From Choristoneura fumiferana (Eukaryota; Arthropoda; Insecta; Lepidoptera; Tortricidae): DNA of 64,000 nucleotides. Location of the stretch: positions 19,004,879-19,068,878 of the forward strand of contig NC_133479.1 of NCBI RefSeq assembly GCF_025370935.1. The letters are read 5' to 3'. Made by a program: the position numbers and the translations under genes. Within the stretch, counting starts at the first letter, position 1. Each line of letters opens with the position of its first letter. Of the stretch, positions 30,929 through 41,205 are shown piece after piece. The notes under the pieces are model-generated. The model ran no database searches, had not been told where the DNA came from, and saw nothing but the letters and a program-made list of their open reading frames with translations.

Positions 30929-31584
30929 ATGTCGGCGGCCAATCGTAAAATGCGATAAGGCCGCCATTGCTTACCTTGTAATTTTCTCTATGTACCTGTT
31001 TTCTGTATCGCTTACTATTTCTGGTGTACAATAAAGAGTAATTGTATTGTATTGTAAAATCCGCGAGATCACGAAATTCCTAGGCATATCATGAAATGGC
31101 GCCATCATGATGCCTAAGAGATGGCCAGGCATGGCAGGCATATCACGATGTGCCTGAGAAACAATACGGCAGATCGATTAGAGCAACGCATTCGTCGACA
31201 TTCCTAGCTCTATACCGGGAAAATCGCGACATGGCGAAAAAAAAATTTAGTATGAATTGGAAAATGCACGAGCGAAGCGTAGGAAGCAAAGTATGAAGAG
31301 AGCGTGCGCAGCAGCGGCTTGCGAAAGTGCCAGAACCGAATGGCGGCGTTTAATGATATGCTAGAAATTTATGATCTGCCTAAACTGCCCAATCATGAAA
31401 TGCAGCGTTTCATGATATGCCTAGGAATTTCATAATCTGCTAAACGTTACTAGGCAAATCGTTAAACGGTGAGTTTTTAACGATATGGCGGGTGTCCCTT
31501 GACCAATTCATGAAATGCCGCCATTTCACGAAATACCTAGGAATTTCGTGATCTGGCGGATTTTACGATCGGCCGCCGACATAT
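30929..31584. mobile_element. MITE with about 47-bp inverted ends, split by a LINE tail
   Basis: Right end cctaggaatttcgtgatctg then gcggattttacgatcggccg and ccgacat; left end atgtcggcggccaatcgtaa then, after the insertion, aaatccgcgagatcacgaaa and ttcctagg. With the 102-bp insert removed the two ends pair almost fully. Interior words (atcatgaaatg, catttcacgaaa, tcacgaaattcc) repeat in both orientations. Confidence 0.85.
30952..31053 (+). mobile_element. short LINE 3' tail nested in the MITE
   Basis: gcgataaggccgccattgct ... tgtacaataaagagtaattg and an (attgt)n end, flanked by gtaaaat at 30945-30951 and 31054-31060. The 7-bp duplication marks it as a retroposed insertion. A related tail is at 46440-46533. 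Confidence 0.85.
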
Positions 31585-31924
31585 ACATATAGTTTAATTC
31601 AAATGTAACTTTACCTAAGCCAATACTTTCATCCGATATCATTTGTAGATCATCTTCCAAGTAGCGGTGATTTATCATCTCAGGTCATACTAATAAATCG
31701 CCGTGCGGCGTCGGATTAACAGGCACTAAACGTCGCGGCCGCCGTATCGTACGTGTTAATTTAGAGAGGCTGCGGTTAGGGGTCCGCGGGCACGAGATGA
31801 GAAAACTTACAAAAGGGTCATTCGAGCGTTTAAACCGCCTCCATTTTCGTGGTACATTTTTTATCAAATTTTTGATTTAATTAAAATTTTATTTCCGACT
31901 CAGTACCTAATCTAAATAAGCTAT
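31585..31924. other. CpG-rich patch, no gene assigned
   Basis: 31695-31800 is rich in CpG (gccgtgcggcgtcgg, acgtcgcggccgccg) within AT-rich sequence. The 60-codon minus frame across it (31685-31867) is basic and matches nothing. A promoter or an unrecognised repeat is possible. Confidence 0.3.
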
Positions 31925-32068
31925 GTTAAAATAATATAAATAAATATCATGCGGGACATTTGACACCAATTGACCTAGTCCCAAACTAAGCAAAGTTTGT
32001 ATTATGGGTACTAGGCAACGGATAAACATACTTGTATAGATAAACAGCCAAGACCCGAGAACAAACAT
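31925..32068 (-). mobile_element. SINE-B copy, head lost
   Basis: Reversed tail (aaat)n, ttgacaccaattgacctagt, tgtattatgggtactaggca, ccaagacccgagaacaaaca, ending at ttcgtatt, where the next SINE-B tail starts. Confidence 0.85.
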
Positions 32069-32342
32069 TCGTATTAAATAATAATAAAATAAATAAATAT
32101 CACGGGACAATTCACACCAATTGACCTAGTCCCAAAGTAAGCTTAGAAAAGCTTGTGTTATGGGTACTAAGCAACGGATAAATATAATTATATAGATAGA
32201 TACATACTTAAATACATATTAAACAGCCAAGACCCGAAAACAAACATTCGTATTTTTCATACAAATATCTGCCCCGGCCGGGGATCGAACCCGGGACCTC
32301 AAGCTTCATAGTCAGGTTCACTTAGCCATCTGGTCGTCCATC
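32069..32342 (-). mobile_element. SINE-B copy, full length, tandem to the previous
   Basis: Reversed (aat)n-(aaat)n tail, complete body, and head tgccccggccggggatcgaa, cccgggacctcaagcttcat, agccatctggtcgtc. It seems to have landed in the older copy at its attcgtatt site; the older head is not found on the far side. Confidence 0.85.
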
Positions 32343-32522
32343 ATATACTTAAATCCGTTCAGCCGTTTAAGCTACAGAGAGGATCAAACAAATAGATATA
32401 CATTTACGCTTGAAAAAATACAACCGTCCTTCGGACAGTCTTTCAAAAAGACAGTACATACTACCTAACCTCGTCACAAACAGATAAAAATAATGAGTAA
32501 ATAAATAAAACGACTGGTAATA

Positions 32523-32772
32523 GACGACCAGATGGCCTAGTGGTTAGAGAACCTGACTACGATGCTTGAGGTCCCGGGTTCTATTTCCGTGTCGGGGCAG
32601 ATGTTTGTATGAAAAATACGAATGTTTGTTCTCGGGTCTTGGGTGTTTACTATGTATTTAAGTATGTATCTATCTATATAATTATATTTATCCGTTGCTT
32701 AGTACCCATAACACAAGCTTTGCTAAGCTTACTTTGGGACTAGGTCAATTGGTGTGAATTGTCTCGTGATAT
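32523..32772 (+). mobile_element. SINE-B copy, full length
   Basis: Head gaccagatggcctagtggtt, agagaacctgactacgatgc, B-box gggttctattt, then the body and tail to tgtctcgtgatattta. It faces the 32069-32342 copy in inverted orientation 180 bases away. Confidence 0.9.
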
Positions 32773-33164
32773 TTAAAAATGGTTTATTAAAAGCAAAAAC
32801 ATATTACAAATAGGGTTTCCGTTGGTTCCACACTAGGCTAAGCCTGTCACGTGGAAATCTGATTCGGGGTACAAACAACTGATTAGAAACAGACAAAACT
32901 TCTAACAGCTTTCATGAAATTGTACCTCAGTGTACCTCACAAGTATTGCAAAATCTGCAAAATGAGGGTGTTTTCTTTTCACTCTCCCCAAACAAAAGTA
33001 AGTGATAAAAGAAAAAAAAAGGTCAGCTTACTCAAGCAATTAAACAACCCGCATTGAGAAGGTTCTTTCAAATCCTCATTCCGGTGACTTAGTTTTTAAT
33101 CCACCATTTAAAGTTAAAAACTTATGGCTCCTTTTAACTTTCGGATTAAGGTAAAATTGTCCTA
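32773..33164. other. unassigned sequence
   Basis: The segment from 32800 (aatagggtttccgttggttc, cacactaggctaagcctgtc) may be another reversed LINE tail, but there is no second copy here. The rest is unassigned. Confidence 0.3.
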
Positions 33165-33358
33165 GAAACTTCAAGCAGTGTGTGTTGCCAGACCTATGGA
33201 TCTGAGTCGTGTTCCTTGACTATTGATCTCTTGGAGAGGCTCGAGTCTCGCAAAGAGCTATGACGAGAGCTATTGTTTGGAGTTTCTTTGCACGATAGAA
33301 TACGGAATATGGAAATTCGCCGAAGAAATAAAGTCATCGATATAGCTGCAACGCACTC
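33165..33358 (+). pseudogene. RTE-type LINE (R1) internal fragment
   Basis: The nucleotide order matches the 12409 copy read in its sense: caagcagtgtgtgttgccag, ctatggatctgagtcgtgtt, gactattgatctcttggaga, caaagagctatgacgagagc, gaagaaataaagtcatcgat. It covers the end of the reverse-transcriptase domain. Stops and frameshifts throughout. Confidence 0.75.
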
Positions 33359-33370
33359 ACCATTGAAAAA

Positions 33371-33757
33371 CTTCGAAACTATAATTTATTGAATCAGGCG
33401 TTACTTTGCGGAGGTCCATATCAATGAACTAAAAGAATTTCTCTGCGCACCCGCGACCTTATGATAGCTACGTTTATGCAAAATATGCGGTTCATGCAGT
33501 TCCTCCACCTCCACAATGTAAGAACACACTAAAATCACACACACCCACCACCACACTACATCCACGCGTTTCGAACTCAATCAGAGCTCATCTTCCGTAC
33601 AACATAACCGTACACCATGTTACCAGATGGGTTTGTGTGATTTGTGTGTTCTTACAGTGTGGAGGTGGAGGAACTGCATGAACACGCATATCTTGCATAA
33701 ACGTAGCTATCATAAGGGTACGGCAAAGAAATTCTTTTTGTTCTTCGAAACTATAAT
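33371..33757. mobile_element. palindromic MITE flanked by a 15-bp direct repeat
   Basis: Arms gaccttatgatagctacgtt ... catgcagttcctccacctcc ... gtaagaacacac and the inverted set gtgtgttcttacagtgtgga ... tgcatgaacacgcatatctt ... gctatcataagg. The direct repeat cttcgaaactataat stands at 33371-33385 and 33743-33757. The second family member is 49895-50125. Confidence 0.85.
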
Positions 33758-33784
33758 CTTGACAAGTTCGAACGTGACACTAGG

Positions 33785-33946
33785 TACAGATAGTTCAACT
33801 CAGTTGTGCGCGCGGCCCTATGTGTGGGTAAAGCGATAAGAACACGTCTTGCTCGGACGACGACTGCCGCGTCACGTGAAAGTTGTATATTTTACAAGCG
33901 CACGCACACATAGGGCCGCGCGCACAACTGAGTTGAACTATCTGTA
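33785..33946. mobile_element. MITE with perfect 40-bp terminal inverted repeats
   Basis: cagatagttcaactcagttg plus tgcgcgcggccctatgtgtg (33787-33826) is perfectly complementary to 33905-33944. TA lies at both outer borders, suggesting a Tc1/mariner-type target. Perfect arms suggest a recent insertion or conversion between arms. Confidence 0.9.
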
Positions 33947-34477
33947 GAACCCTGTCGCAGTCAGCATTTGCCACACTTAACAAAAAAATCTTGATAAATC
34001 ATTATCATCTTAATATCGTAAGCCCAACGTCCTAAATTTAAGACTTACGTCAAAGCAATTATCTAATTCACATTAAGTTTCAAATTCTAATAATCGAAAT
34101 TTGACGTGGGCCTCAGGAGGTTAAGTAGATAAGTTACTTACTTATTTATACAGTTCCATAATATCTACAATTACCGTTAATAACTACAAAACTTAAACAA
34201 AAAAAAATACAACTAGGTACTTAAACAGAACCCAGAATGAAACCACGGCACGCGCTTGACTAAAAAAATTACAAATAAATACACCGTTACTCAATACTAT
34301 TATCTCATAGCGACGTATTTAGGTACAGTCGCACCAATAAATACTGATGTACAGTCGCACCGATAAATCCAATGGAATATTGAGACGTAGATCTAATCTC
34401 CCTCAGAGATTTATAAAGGAAAGAGATTTATTTTGGTTGAAAAATGTCGTCTCTATTAGAAGGACGATTATTTTGGT
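33947..34477. other. unassigned AT-rich sequence
   Basis: Only a small direct pair is noticed: gtacagtcgcaccaataaat (34325) and gtacagtcgcaccgataaat (34351). Confidence 0.3.
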
Positions 34478-34577
34478 NNNNNNNNNNNNNNNNNNNNNNN
34501 NNNNNNNNNNNNNNNNNNNNNNNNNNNNNNNNNNNNNNNNNNNNNNNNNNNNNNNNNNNNNNNNNNNNNNNNNNNNN
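34478..34577. other. assembly gap (100 N)
   Basis: Exactly 100 N; true size unknown. Open frames that cross it are artefacts. Confidence 1.
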
Positions 34578-35398
34578 TTTTGGCATAAAATACTCACCAC
34601 GCCACAACTTTCATTCATGGAAGAGCGCTTATAAAATTAAAAGTGATAATTTAAGACTCATATATTTGTGAAAGGTAGCAATGTTTTTCCAGTTAACAAG
34701 TTTCACTACAAAAAATTTGGGGTGAATTGAAACGGAACAAGAGACACCTTGTACCGCTTCGTTCACAAAATATATGAATAAATAAATAAATAAACATAAA
34801 AATTAAATAACTACTGCAAAGTTCACAATGTATTAAATAAGCCTCTGTTGTTACCACGTCTGGTCTCTAATTATTTGGTTAATCGCTTATTTACTTACAT
34901 AAAGAATCATATTAAACATTAGCAAAAATTTGACTTTATATAACCACAAACAAATATTAGATTTAAATGAGATATAATATACTTGATGAATAAAACAATA
35001 AAGCTCTTCGTTTTCACAGCTCTATACATTATTCAAACTTAGAACTAACCTTCGCTTCCATTCATCGTTCGGTGTTTAAATTAATATGACTATCTCATCT
35101 CATCGTTTATCTCTTTTACATGTTGTTTAAAATCAACCTTCAGTTTCGTTCGTCGTTCATTATTCAGAGTCGTATACCTGTCTCGCTCTTACTCTTACAA
35201 ACTCTATTGCTTTCGGACTTTCGCGCTCGATTCAAACTGGAAGGTTCTTCAATTATCGATCGGGAAAAAAAAGAAAAATGGAGGTTTGGGGGCATTCGGT
35301 TCTGGAATTTGGAGGAAAGGTCGTTGCGCTGCTGGTGATTTGCGCGTTTTTGTTAATTTTGATTTTAATTATGATGAGCTTGCGGATTGTATTGAGAG
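34578..35398. other. unassigned sequence
   Basis: Contains an (aata)n run near 34770 and, from 35000, repeated words of the type ccttcgcttccattcatcgt / ccttcagtttcgttcgtcgt. It could be part of an LTR-like repeat, but no LTR pair, primer-binding site or polyprotein is seen. Confidence 0.3.
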
Positions 35399-35690
35399 CC
35401 GATGTCGCTGGGGAACCCATGCGTTTTTGTTTGTTCTTTCGCTATTAGTCCTCCCGTCTCTTTAATCTTTGATCGAAAATAGGCTGGCAGGCCGGCGGGG
35501 AGTCTGATGTCGCTGGGCAATGCTCTCGCGTTTTTGTTTCGGTTCTTTCGCTGCTAGTCTTCCAGCTTAGTTCTTTATCTGTGAGGTCTGATTTGAGCCT
35601 CGGGGTTGGATACCTTGCGGTGCTAACGAAAACCCCCGCTAGGATCTCCGCGGTCACCATTACCCAGGAACCAGGAACTGTGAGGTCAGA
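35399..35690. repeat. imperfect tandem repeat, two registers
   Basis: ccgatgtcgctggggaaccc ... cgtttttgtttgttctttcg ... ttagtcctcc (35399) repeats about 106 bases later as ctgatgtcgctgggcaatgc ... cgtttttgtttcggttcttt ... ctagtcttcc. Just after, ctgtgaggtctgat (35579) repeats as ctgtgaggtcagat (35677). Open frames here (35445-35714 minus, 35581-35799 plus) follow from this composition and are not convincing genes. Confidence 0.6.
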
Positions 35691-37936
35691 TATGTATTTC
35701 TTTATCTTGTGCAACGAGTCATGTAAGTACGCCCTTGTTAACTTTACTCATTTACTGTTGTGTGCGATATATATATACATATATTATATGTGTGCTTAGG
35801 ACTTAATAGAAAAATAATGAAAAATAATCTATTAAAGTTTCTATGTCTGAGGTTGACACAATTATGGGATACCTACTAATAATTCCATCCAAAGAAAATT
35901 CTCGACATTTATGTGTTATATTTGGTCAAAGCTAGGCATGTAGCAAAGTTCTATTCTTGACAGGGGAACGCTATTCATGTACTGAGAGCCAGACTGAATA
36001 AATCGTAAATGTATAAACTATCTGCTATCGACAGATTCTTACAAAACAATAATATAATTAATTGCAATGTTCTTAAAGTGGGTAACTTATATTGTGTTTG
36101 ACTATACAGACGGGGAGACCATTACCTCCATCCAATAGATATTAAGTTGGTTGGTATTCTATTTCTCTAAGATAAATCCATAGGTAGTGAATGAATACTA
36201 CTTACCTGCATAGCAAATAATCTGCCTTTACTTGATAGGATAAGAATACCCAAATTGAAATCTATAACCCGGTCTATAAACAGGTGGGAGGTAATTAGGG
36301 GGGGACAATAATTTATACATATAATATATATATTAACCCTTTCTACATTAACCTCAAGCTTATAATTAATCGTTGAAAGTGATGATGTAGATTATTTCCA
36401 AATAAATCCTATAATTCTTCATGAGTATTCAATCAATACAAATACAAGCTATAGTAAGAGTAAACCTAACACCTAGTGCATTAATATATTATAGGAAAGG
36501 AAAATATATTTCATCTACAAACAACTCTCAAGCATTATCGCTTGTGATTATATACTTTACCTAGGTACAACATTGTAGCTTGCACTTGAGTCCAGAATTC
36601 CACCATTGTGGAACTAACAAAGCTAAAAATTAGAACTGGTAGGCGGATGAGAATTTGCTGTATACTATTGACTAACTAATCACTGGAATGTTGTTGTGAG
36701 CTTTTATTATTAAATAGAAATCATATAAGTTCTTTTGGTTAATTTATCAATTAAATAAACTATTTATAGCAAGAGTACTTTTGTCATACCATTATATTAT
36801 AGGAATGAAAACCCAAATGCTATTTCTAATTGACTTGTATATACCGACTTTATGAATTTTATCACCTGGTGGACACATAAGTATATTACCTATATACAAC
36901 TTTATTATCCTGCATTTGAGCCCTAGAATGCTCTTTATTTACTTAACTAATCCATTTAATTCTATGTGCTTATTTCCAATTGCTGAAGTAAAATGGAAAA
37001 CTTATAATACCATTTTCCTGTTCTACCTATCGCTCACATAATATCCTTATAGTGTGGGTAGTATTCTGTATATCCCCATTATACTATAGCAAAAGGAAAC
37101 ATTATTTTATTCTCAATTTGTTTGTGTTTTATTAAACTGTTTTCATTTGCTTATTTTACTGTTTTATTTTACACTGTGTTTACTAATCCCGTGTTCTTCC
37201 CTTCTTAGCATTTTAGAAATCTTGGTTTGTTATTATAGCTAGGTGTTTTAAAAGTCATGATTTTAATAAACTTCACAGACCTATATAATCACTAGGTTAA
37301 TCTCCATAAATCTTAGATATTTTACTATGTTCTACCATAAGCATTTATTAATGCGCTTTATTTCAGAATGTCATACCTTAGAGCTATACTTGTTCCTCTC
37401 AAGTAATCATGGATACAACTTGCCCCTGTTCCCCTAACAGCATTCCATAACATACTACAGCATTCTATATTCCTAGTCAAATTAGTTATTTTCTAGTAAT
37501 GTGTTCTTAGCTGCGTTATAGGTAGGTAGATAATTAGTTGTAGCTTAAATTCAGACCAACCAATCTTTACTTCTTCACTAAAAGTACCGTATGGGTTACC
37601 TAGGACGGACACAACGAAGGGTCAATCATTTTATTTAGGCACTAGACAACCACTAGACGATCACATGGCCAATTCACATCATCACGCTATCATATAGTAG
37701 GTATCAGACATCTCAGTAGGACTCATAAGCTCTAGTTATATAGGTAGGCTGCACATAGGTAGGTCATAGCGCTGAGCTTAGGAGCTTTTGATTAAGTAAG
37801 CAGTTAGCTTCAGATTCAGGGATATGAACTTTAGGTTGAACTTTTAGGTTGACTTTGAACTTTAGGTAGGTTTAGCTTTTGAGCTGGTAGAGTTTAGATT
37901 ACTCGAGAAGGAAAAGTTTTATTGGGGGGTTCGTTA
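35691..37936. other. long AT-rich stretch without identifiable features
   Basis: About 2.2 kb without an open frame worth noting. Loosely repeated words (attataggaa, tagcttgcacttgagtcc / tcctgcatttgagccc, catacctta) recur every few hundred bases, which might mean very old tandem duplication. Confidence 0.3.
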
Positions 37937-37977
37937 CATATTGAACTTGCCTTTATAGGATCTCGTTATAGAGATAA

Positions 37978-38189
37978 TAATAATAATAATTAAATATCAC
38001 GGGACAATTCACACCAATTGACCTAGTCCCAAAGCAAGCTTAGCAAAGCTTGTGTTATGGGTACTAAGCAACGGATAAATATAATTATATATATAGATAC
38101 ATACTTAAATACATAGTAAACACCCAAGACCCGAGAACAAACATTCGTATTTTTCATAAAAATATTTGCCCCGACACGGGAATCGAACC
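37978..38189 (-). mobile_element. SINE-B insertion in block B, 5' truncated
   Basis: Flanked by gataa at 37973-37977 and 38190-38194. Block A keeps the uninterrupted site (16774-16778). Reversed tail (taa)n and ttaaatatcacgggac, body, then head cut inside the B-box region (gacacgggaatcgaacc). Confidence 0.95.
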
Positions 38190-38456
38190 GATAAACTTGA
38201 CCACGTCGAAAAAGTACTTTTTAATATTGTAGTGTATTTAGAATACGAACGACGAGACGTATATAGAATACATGTTAACTAGTTTAGTTTTATCTACACT
38301 ACAGTCAATCTACATATTTAACATAAATAACGGTCTGCATAAATAACTGCTTCTTCCCTAACCCTACTTACTTAACTACCTAAGTATTTTGGATAAAATG
38401 TACCTATTCCTTGTAAATAATTATTTTTTCAATCTAACTAGGTATGTTTAGTACAA

Positions 38457-38505
38457 TTAGGTACTAACTGACAGACAAAGTACAGCGGTAGAGCAGCGTA
38501 AACTA
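38457..38505 (-). pseudogene. exon 3 of the duplicated gene, copy B
   Basis: Corresponds to 17038-17080. The acceptor cttttccag is kept, but one C is missing (gcggtagagc against gcggctagagc), shifting the end of the frame to a different tail (STAVLCLSVST) and a TAA stop. The downstream AATAAA is AATAAT here. Its partner exons would be in block C, 22.7 kb upstream on the minus strand. Confidence 0.5.
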
Positions 38506-38599
38506 CTGGAAAAGTCGATTTGTAATTTGGCAAGTGGACAGTTTTTGTATAGTGAAAGTGCACAAAAAGGGATTTTTTTTAATTCATCAAACTTACTGT

Positions 38600-38658
38600 A
38601 CCTGGGGCCTCATTTGCACTTTACATCAGGTGAGGGGTCAATCACGCTCAGTTTCATG
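38600..38658 (+). mobile_element. short LINE-like 3' tail
   Basis: atttgcactttacatcaggt, gaggggtcaatcacgctcag, tttcatgtaaataaaaataa. The reversed relative is at 54139-54190. Confidence 0.4.
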
Positions 38659-38667
38659 TAAATAAAA

Positions 38668-39236
38668 ATAAAAAAGCCGGCCAAGAGCGTGTCGGACACG
38701 CCCAAAATAGGGTTCCGTAGCCATTACGAAAAAATTAAGTAATATTTTATACCCTAGGCTGCTATTTACTCTTAAACTACTAATAATTCTCAAGCAAACT
38801 TAGCCGTTATAGTTTTCCTTGTAAGATTGATATACTTACTACCATCCTGAATTTTTTCAAAATTTTCCACCCACCGGTTTAGATTTTAATGAAAATTTGC
38901 ACTTTCAAGTTGAATATTTCGCAAACAAATCACTGAATCGAAAAATCGTCTTAGCAAACCCCTAATGGTCTTAAAAAACTTATCCAACGATACCCCACAC
39001 TAGAGGGTTGGATGAGAAAAAAATCCCCCCCACTTTACGTGTATGGGAGGTACCCTTTAATATATTTTTTTGATTTTTATTGTACTATTTTGTCGGCATA
39101 GTTTACATTTATATCCGTGCAAAATTACAGCTTTCTAGCATTGATAGTCCCTGAGCAAAGCCGCGGACGGACAGACAGACAGACATAGTGAAAATATATG
39201 GGTTCCGTTTTTGCCATTTTGGCTCCGGAACCCTTA
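38668..39236 (-). mobile_element. E element, near complete
   Basis: Reverse of 10684-11290: gccggccaagagcgtgtcgg, atagggttccgtagccatta, gcaaacttagccgttatag, gggttggatgagaaaaaaa, ccgcggacggacagacagac, ggctccggaaccctt. Identity with the other copy is clear along its whole length. Confidence 0.8.
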
Positions 39237-39739
39237 AAAGTAATAACACTACTTTATTTTATACTTTATCAGGAGCAAAAAACGGGAATAAGTTAGCAAC
39301 AATAATACTTAATTATGGTTTCCTATAATATGCTTAATATGAAAAAGAAACTACAAAGCAATTTAAGGGTTAACATTTAAACTTTTGTAAGTAGACAACC
39401 GTAAATTGACACTGACAGCTTACTGTAGTCGTTTACAGCAAATACCAAACCTATTCATGCACACGGACAGATGGCCAAACAAAACCTATAATCTATCTAA
39501 ATCATAGTAATTCGCCACGTCAAAATCAAATCCCAAATTATACCTACATCTATATACTCGTAACTGCACCCTACCAAGTTTCCTTATGCGGTTGCCAAAC
39601 TGGAAAGTTTGCTTAACGCTATACATGTTATGTATGAAACTTTGGACAACAATGTAGCTGTCAACCGCAAAGTTATGTGTGGGGAACTATGATTCATTTT
39701 TTAGGGTTGCGCTGGAGTTTTTTGATTGTATATGTAATT
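39237..39739. other. unassigned AT-rich sequence
   Basis: No gene or repeat recognised. Confidence 0.3.
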
Positions 39740-39935
39740 TTTTAAATGCTTTTTGTGTTTATCTGTAGCACACCGTAGCTCTCAAACAGGTAGACAGATT
39801 TCGATGTGAATTTTATGCGAGAAGGTGAGTTTCCTTGCGGGGTCTTTAGCAAGTAATCCGGTTCACAAATCTCGCGCATTGTTGATTCGAAAAAGGGATT
39901 CGATTTGTAGCATTCGAAGATGGCGGATGTAGACA
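39740..39935. repeat. probable interspersed repeat
   Basis: gcacaccgtagctctcaaac, aggtagacagatttcgatgt, gagtttccttgcggggtctt. Looks like a dispersed repeat, single copy here. The 62-64 codon minus frames across it are not convincing. Confidence 0.3.
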
Positions 39936-40682
39936 ATGTCTAATTCTGCTAGTTCTGTTTCTTTGGCTAGTTGAAGTATAATTTTGATAGTGTTTTATGC
40001 GGCGATTAACCTTAACAGTAAACAGTGATCCCAAAATTCTATATTGCTCTATTTTTTATTTTTTAATGCGCAAGTGGTCTCCACGTGGTTTCTGGAATTT
40101 TACTATCAAGTTGCAAAAACTACAATCACCGTACAACGTGCCTCTCAAAGAGAGTTTACCTCGACACTGGCAAAATTGTCCTATTAATTAGGACAGAAAA
40201 GCCATATTTTAAAGAGAAGAAGAAGAAGATTCGAAAAAGACCTTCCAAAAACATCGAAACTACCGTTCTTGTCTTACAAAAAAATAAGTCAAAGTTGTAG
40301 ATCATTGATATACCTAACTTAGACAAAGTAATACCTGAATAAATTAATTATTTAAAAGGGAGCCGGTTCCAGGTCACTAGCATATAGCTCTGTACTACGG
40401 GACCCTTTGTGGACGAGGCACACTCGCACTTGGCTACTTTAAATCCATTTAGTCGCGCGCTGCGCTCGCGCATCGATCACACTGATCCGATTGCGCGTGA
40501 ACTGTTTACTTACACATTGGACATACCCGTAGCAGTTTAGTGTAACGAAGACTAAATTGATTTGGATTTAATTATGGGAATTTTAAATCGATTCGGAGAT
40601 CGAATATTGATTTTCTGGAAAATTCTGAGATGATGTGAAGCAATATGTATTGTGAGGATTTAGTGCTATTGTAATGCAACTT
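39936..40682. other. unassigned sequence with one repeat fragment
   Basis: 40388-40445 (ctctgtactacgggaccctt, gcacactcgcacttggc) is a reversed fragment of the 23165-type repeat. A CpG-rich word cluster gtcgcgcgctgcgctcgcgc follows at 40452. The rest is AT-rich without a gene. Confidence 0.35.
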
Positions 40683-40805
40683 TTTTTTATATAAGAGGGG
40701 GAAAACGAGCATGCGGGTCAGCTGATGGAAAGCAATCACCTGCCAACACGAGTACAGGGGTATCACAGGTGCGTTACCGGCCCTTTGAGAGACTGATAGC
40801 CTAGT
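40683..40805 (-). mobile_element. LINE 3' tail, family distinct from L1
   Basis: Reversed poly(A) tttttttatataagaggggg, then aaaacgagcatgcgggtcag, ctgatggaaagcaatcacct and ggggtatcacaggtgcgtta. Same plan as L1 (poly A, then a drug-like order of gtcagctgatgg and gcaatcacc) but a different sequence. Confidence 0.6.
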
Positions 40806-40864
40806 TTTTTAAAGATCCCTAAGCTTGAAGAATACAGTTTACTTTTTTCAAGCTTTTACACAAG

Positions 40865-41150
40865 TTACAACGTTCGTTCGACCTATGGCGTCTCCAGCAG
40901 AGAATCGAGGGTTCAAATCCAGTCTGGCACAGATCAGACCAGAATATCAGATGATATTTTCGAAATTCATGTGCATAATTGCATTTTAAATTTACCATGA
41001 GCTTTCTAGTTAAGGAAAACATTGTGAACATACCGGCGAAGAAATTTAATGGTGTGTTAGTGTGTGAGGTTTACAATCGACACTAGATTCGCGTGAGAAC
41101 CGCGGCCCAAGCCCTCGCTCTCCTCTCTTCTGGGACGTTTATTATGCTGA
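40865..41150 (+). mobile_element. SINE-A copy, old
   Basis: cgttcgacctatggcgtctc, agcagagaatcgagggttca (B-box gggttcaaatcc), attcatgtgcataattgcat, aaggaaaacattgtgaacat, ttctgggacgtttattatgc. Many small deletions. Confidence 0.75.
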
Positions 41151-41205
41151 GATGAAACTTTAAATACATCATACATATTTTACAAATAATATCAATAAAT
41201 AATAC

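Larger units (their letters stand above)
37937..38590. repeat. block B: copy of the left part of block A
   Basis: Matches 16736-17156 from attgaacttgcctttatagg to the poly(T) run that in A borders the gap, apart from a 212-bp SINE-B plus its duplication. It contains exon 3 of the duplicated gene. Beyond 38580 it continues aattcatcaaacttactg, which in A is hidden by the gap. Confidence 0.9.

Noticed and set aside
34347..34671. Frames across the second gap
   Set aside because: They are joined only by N bases.
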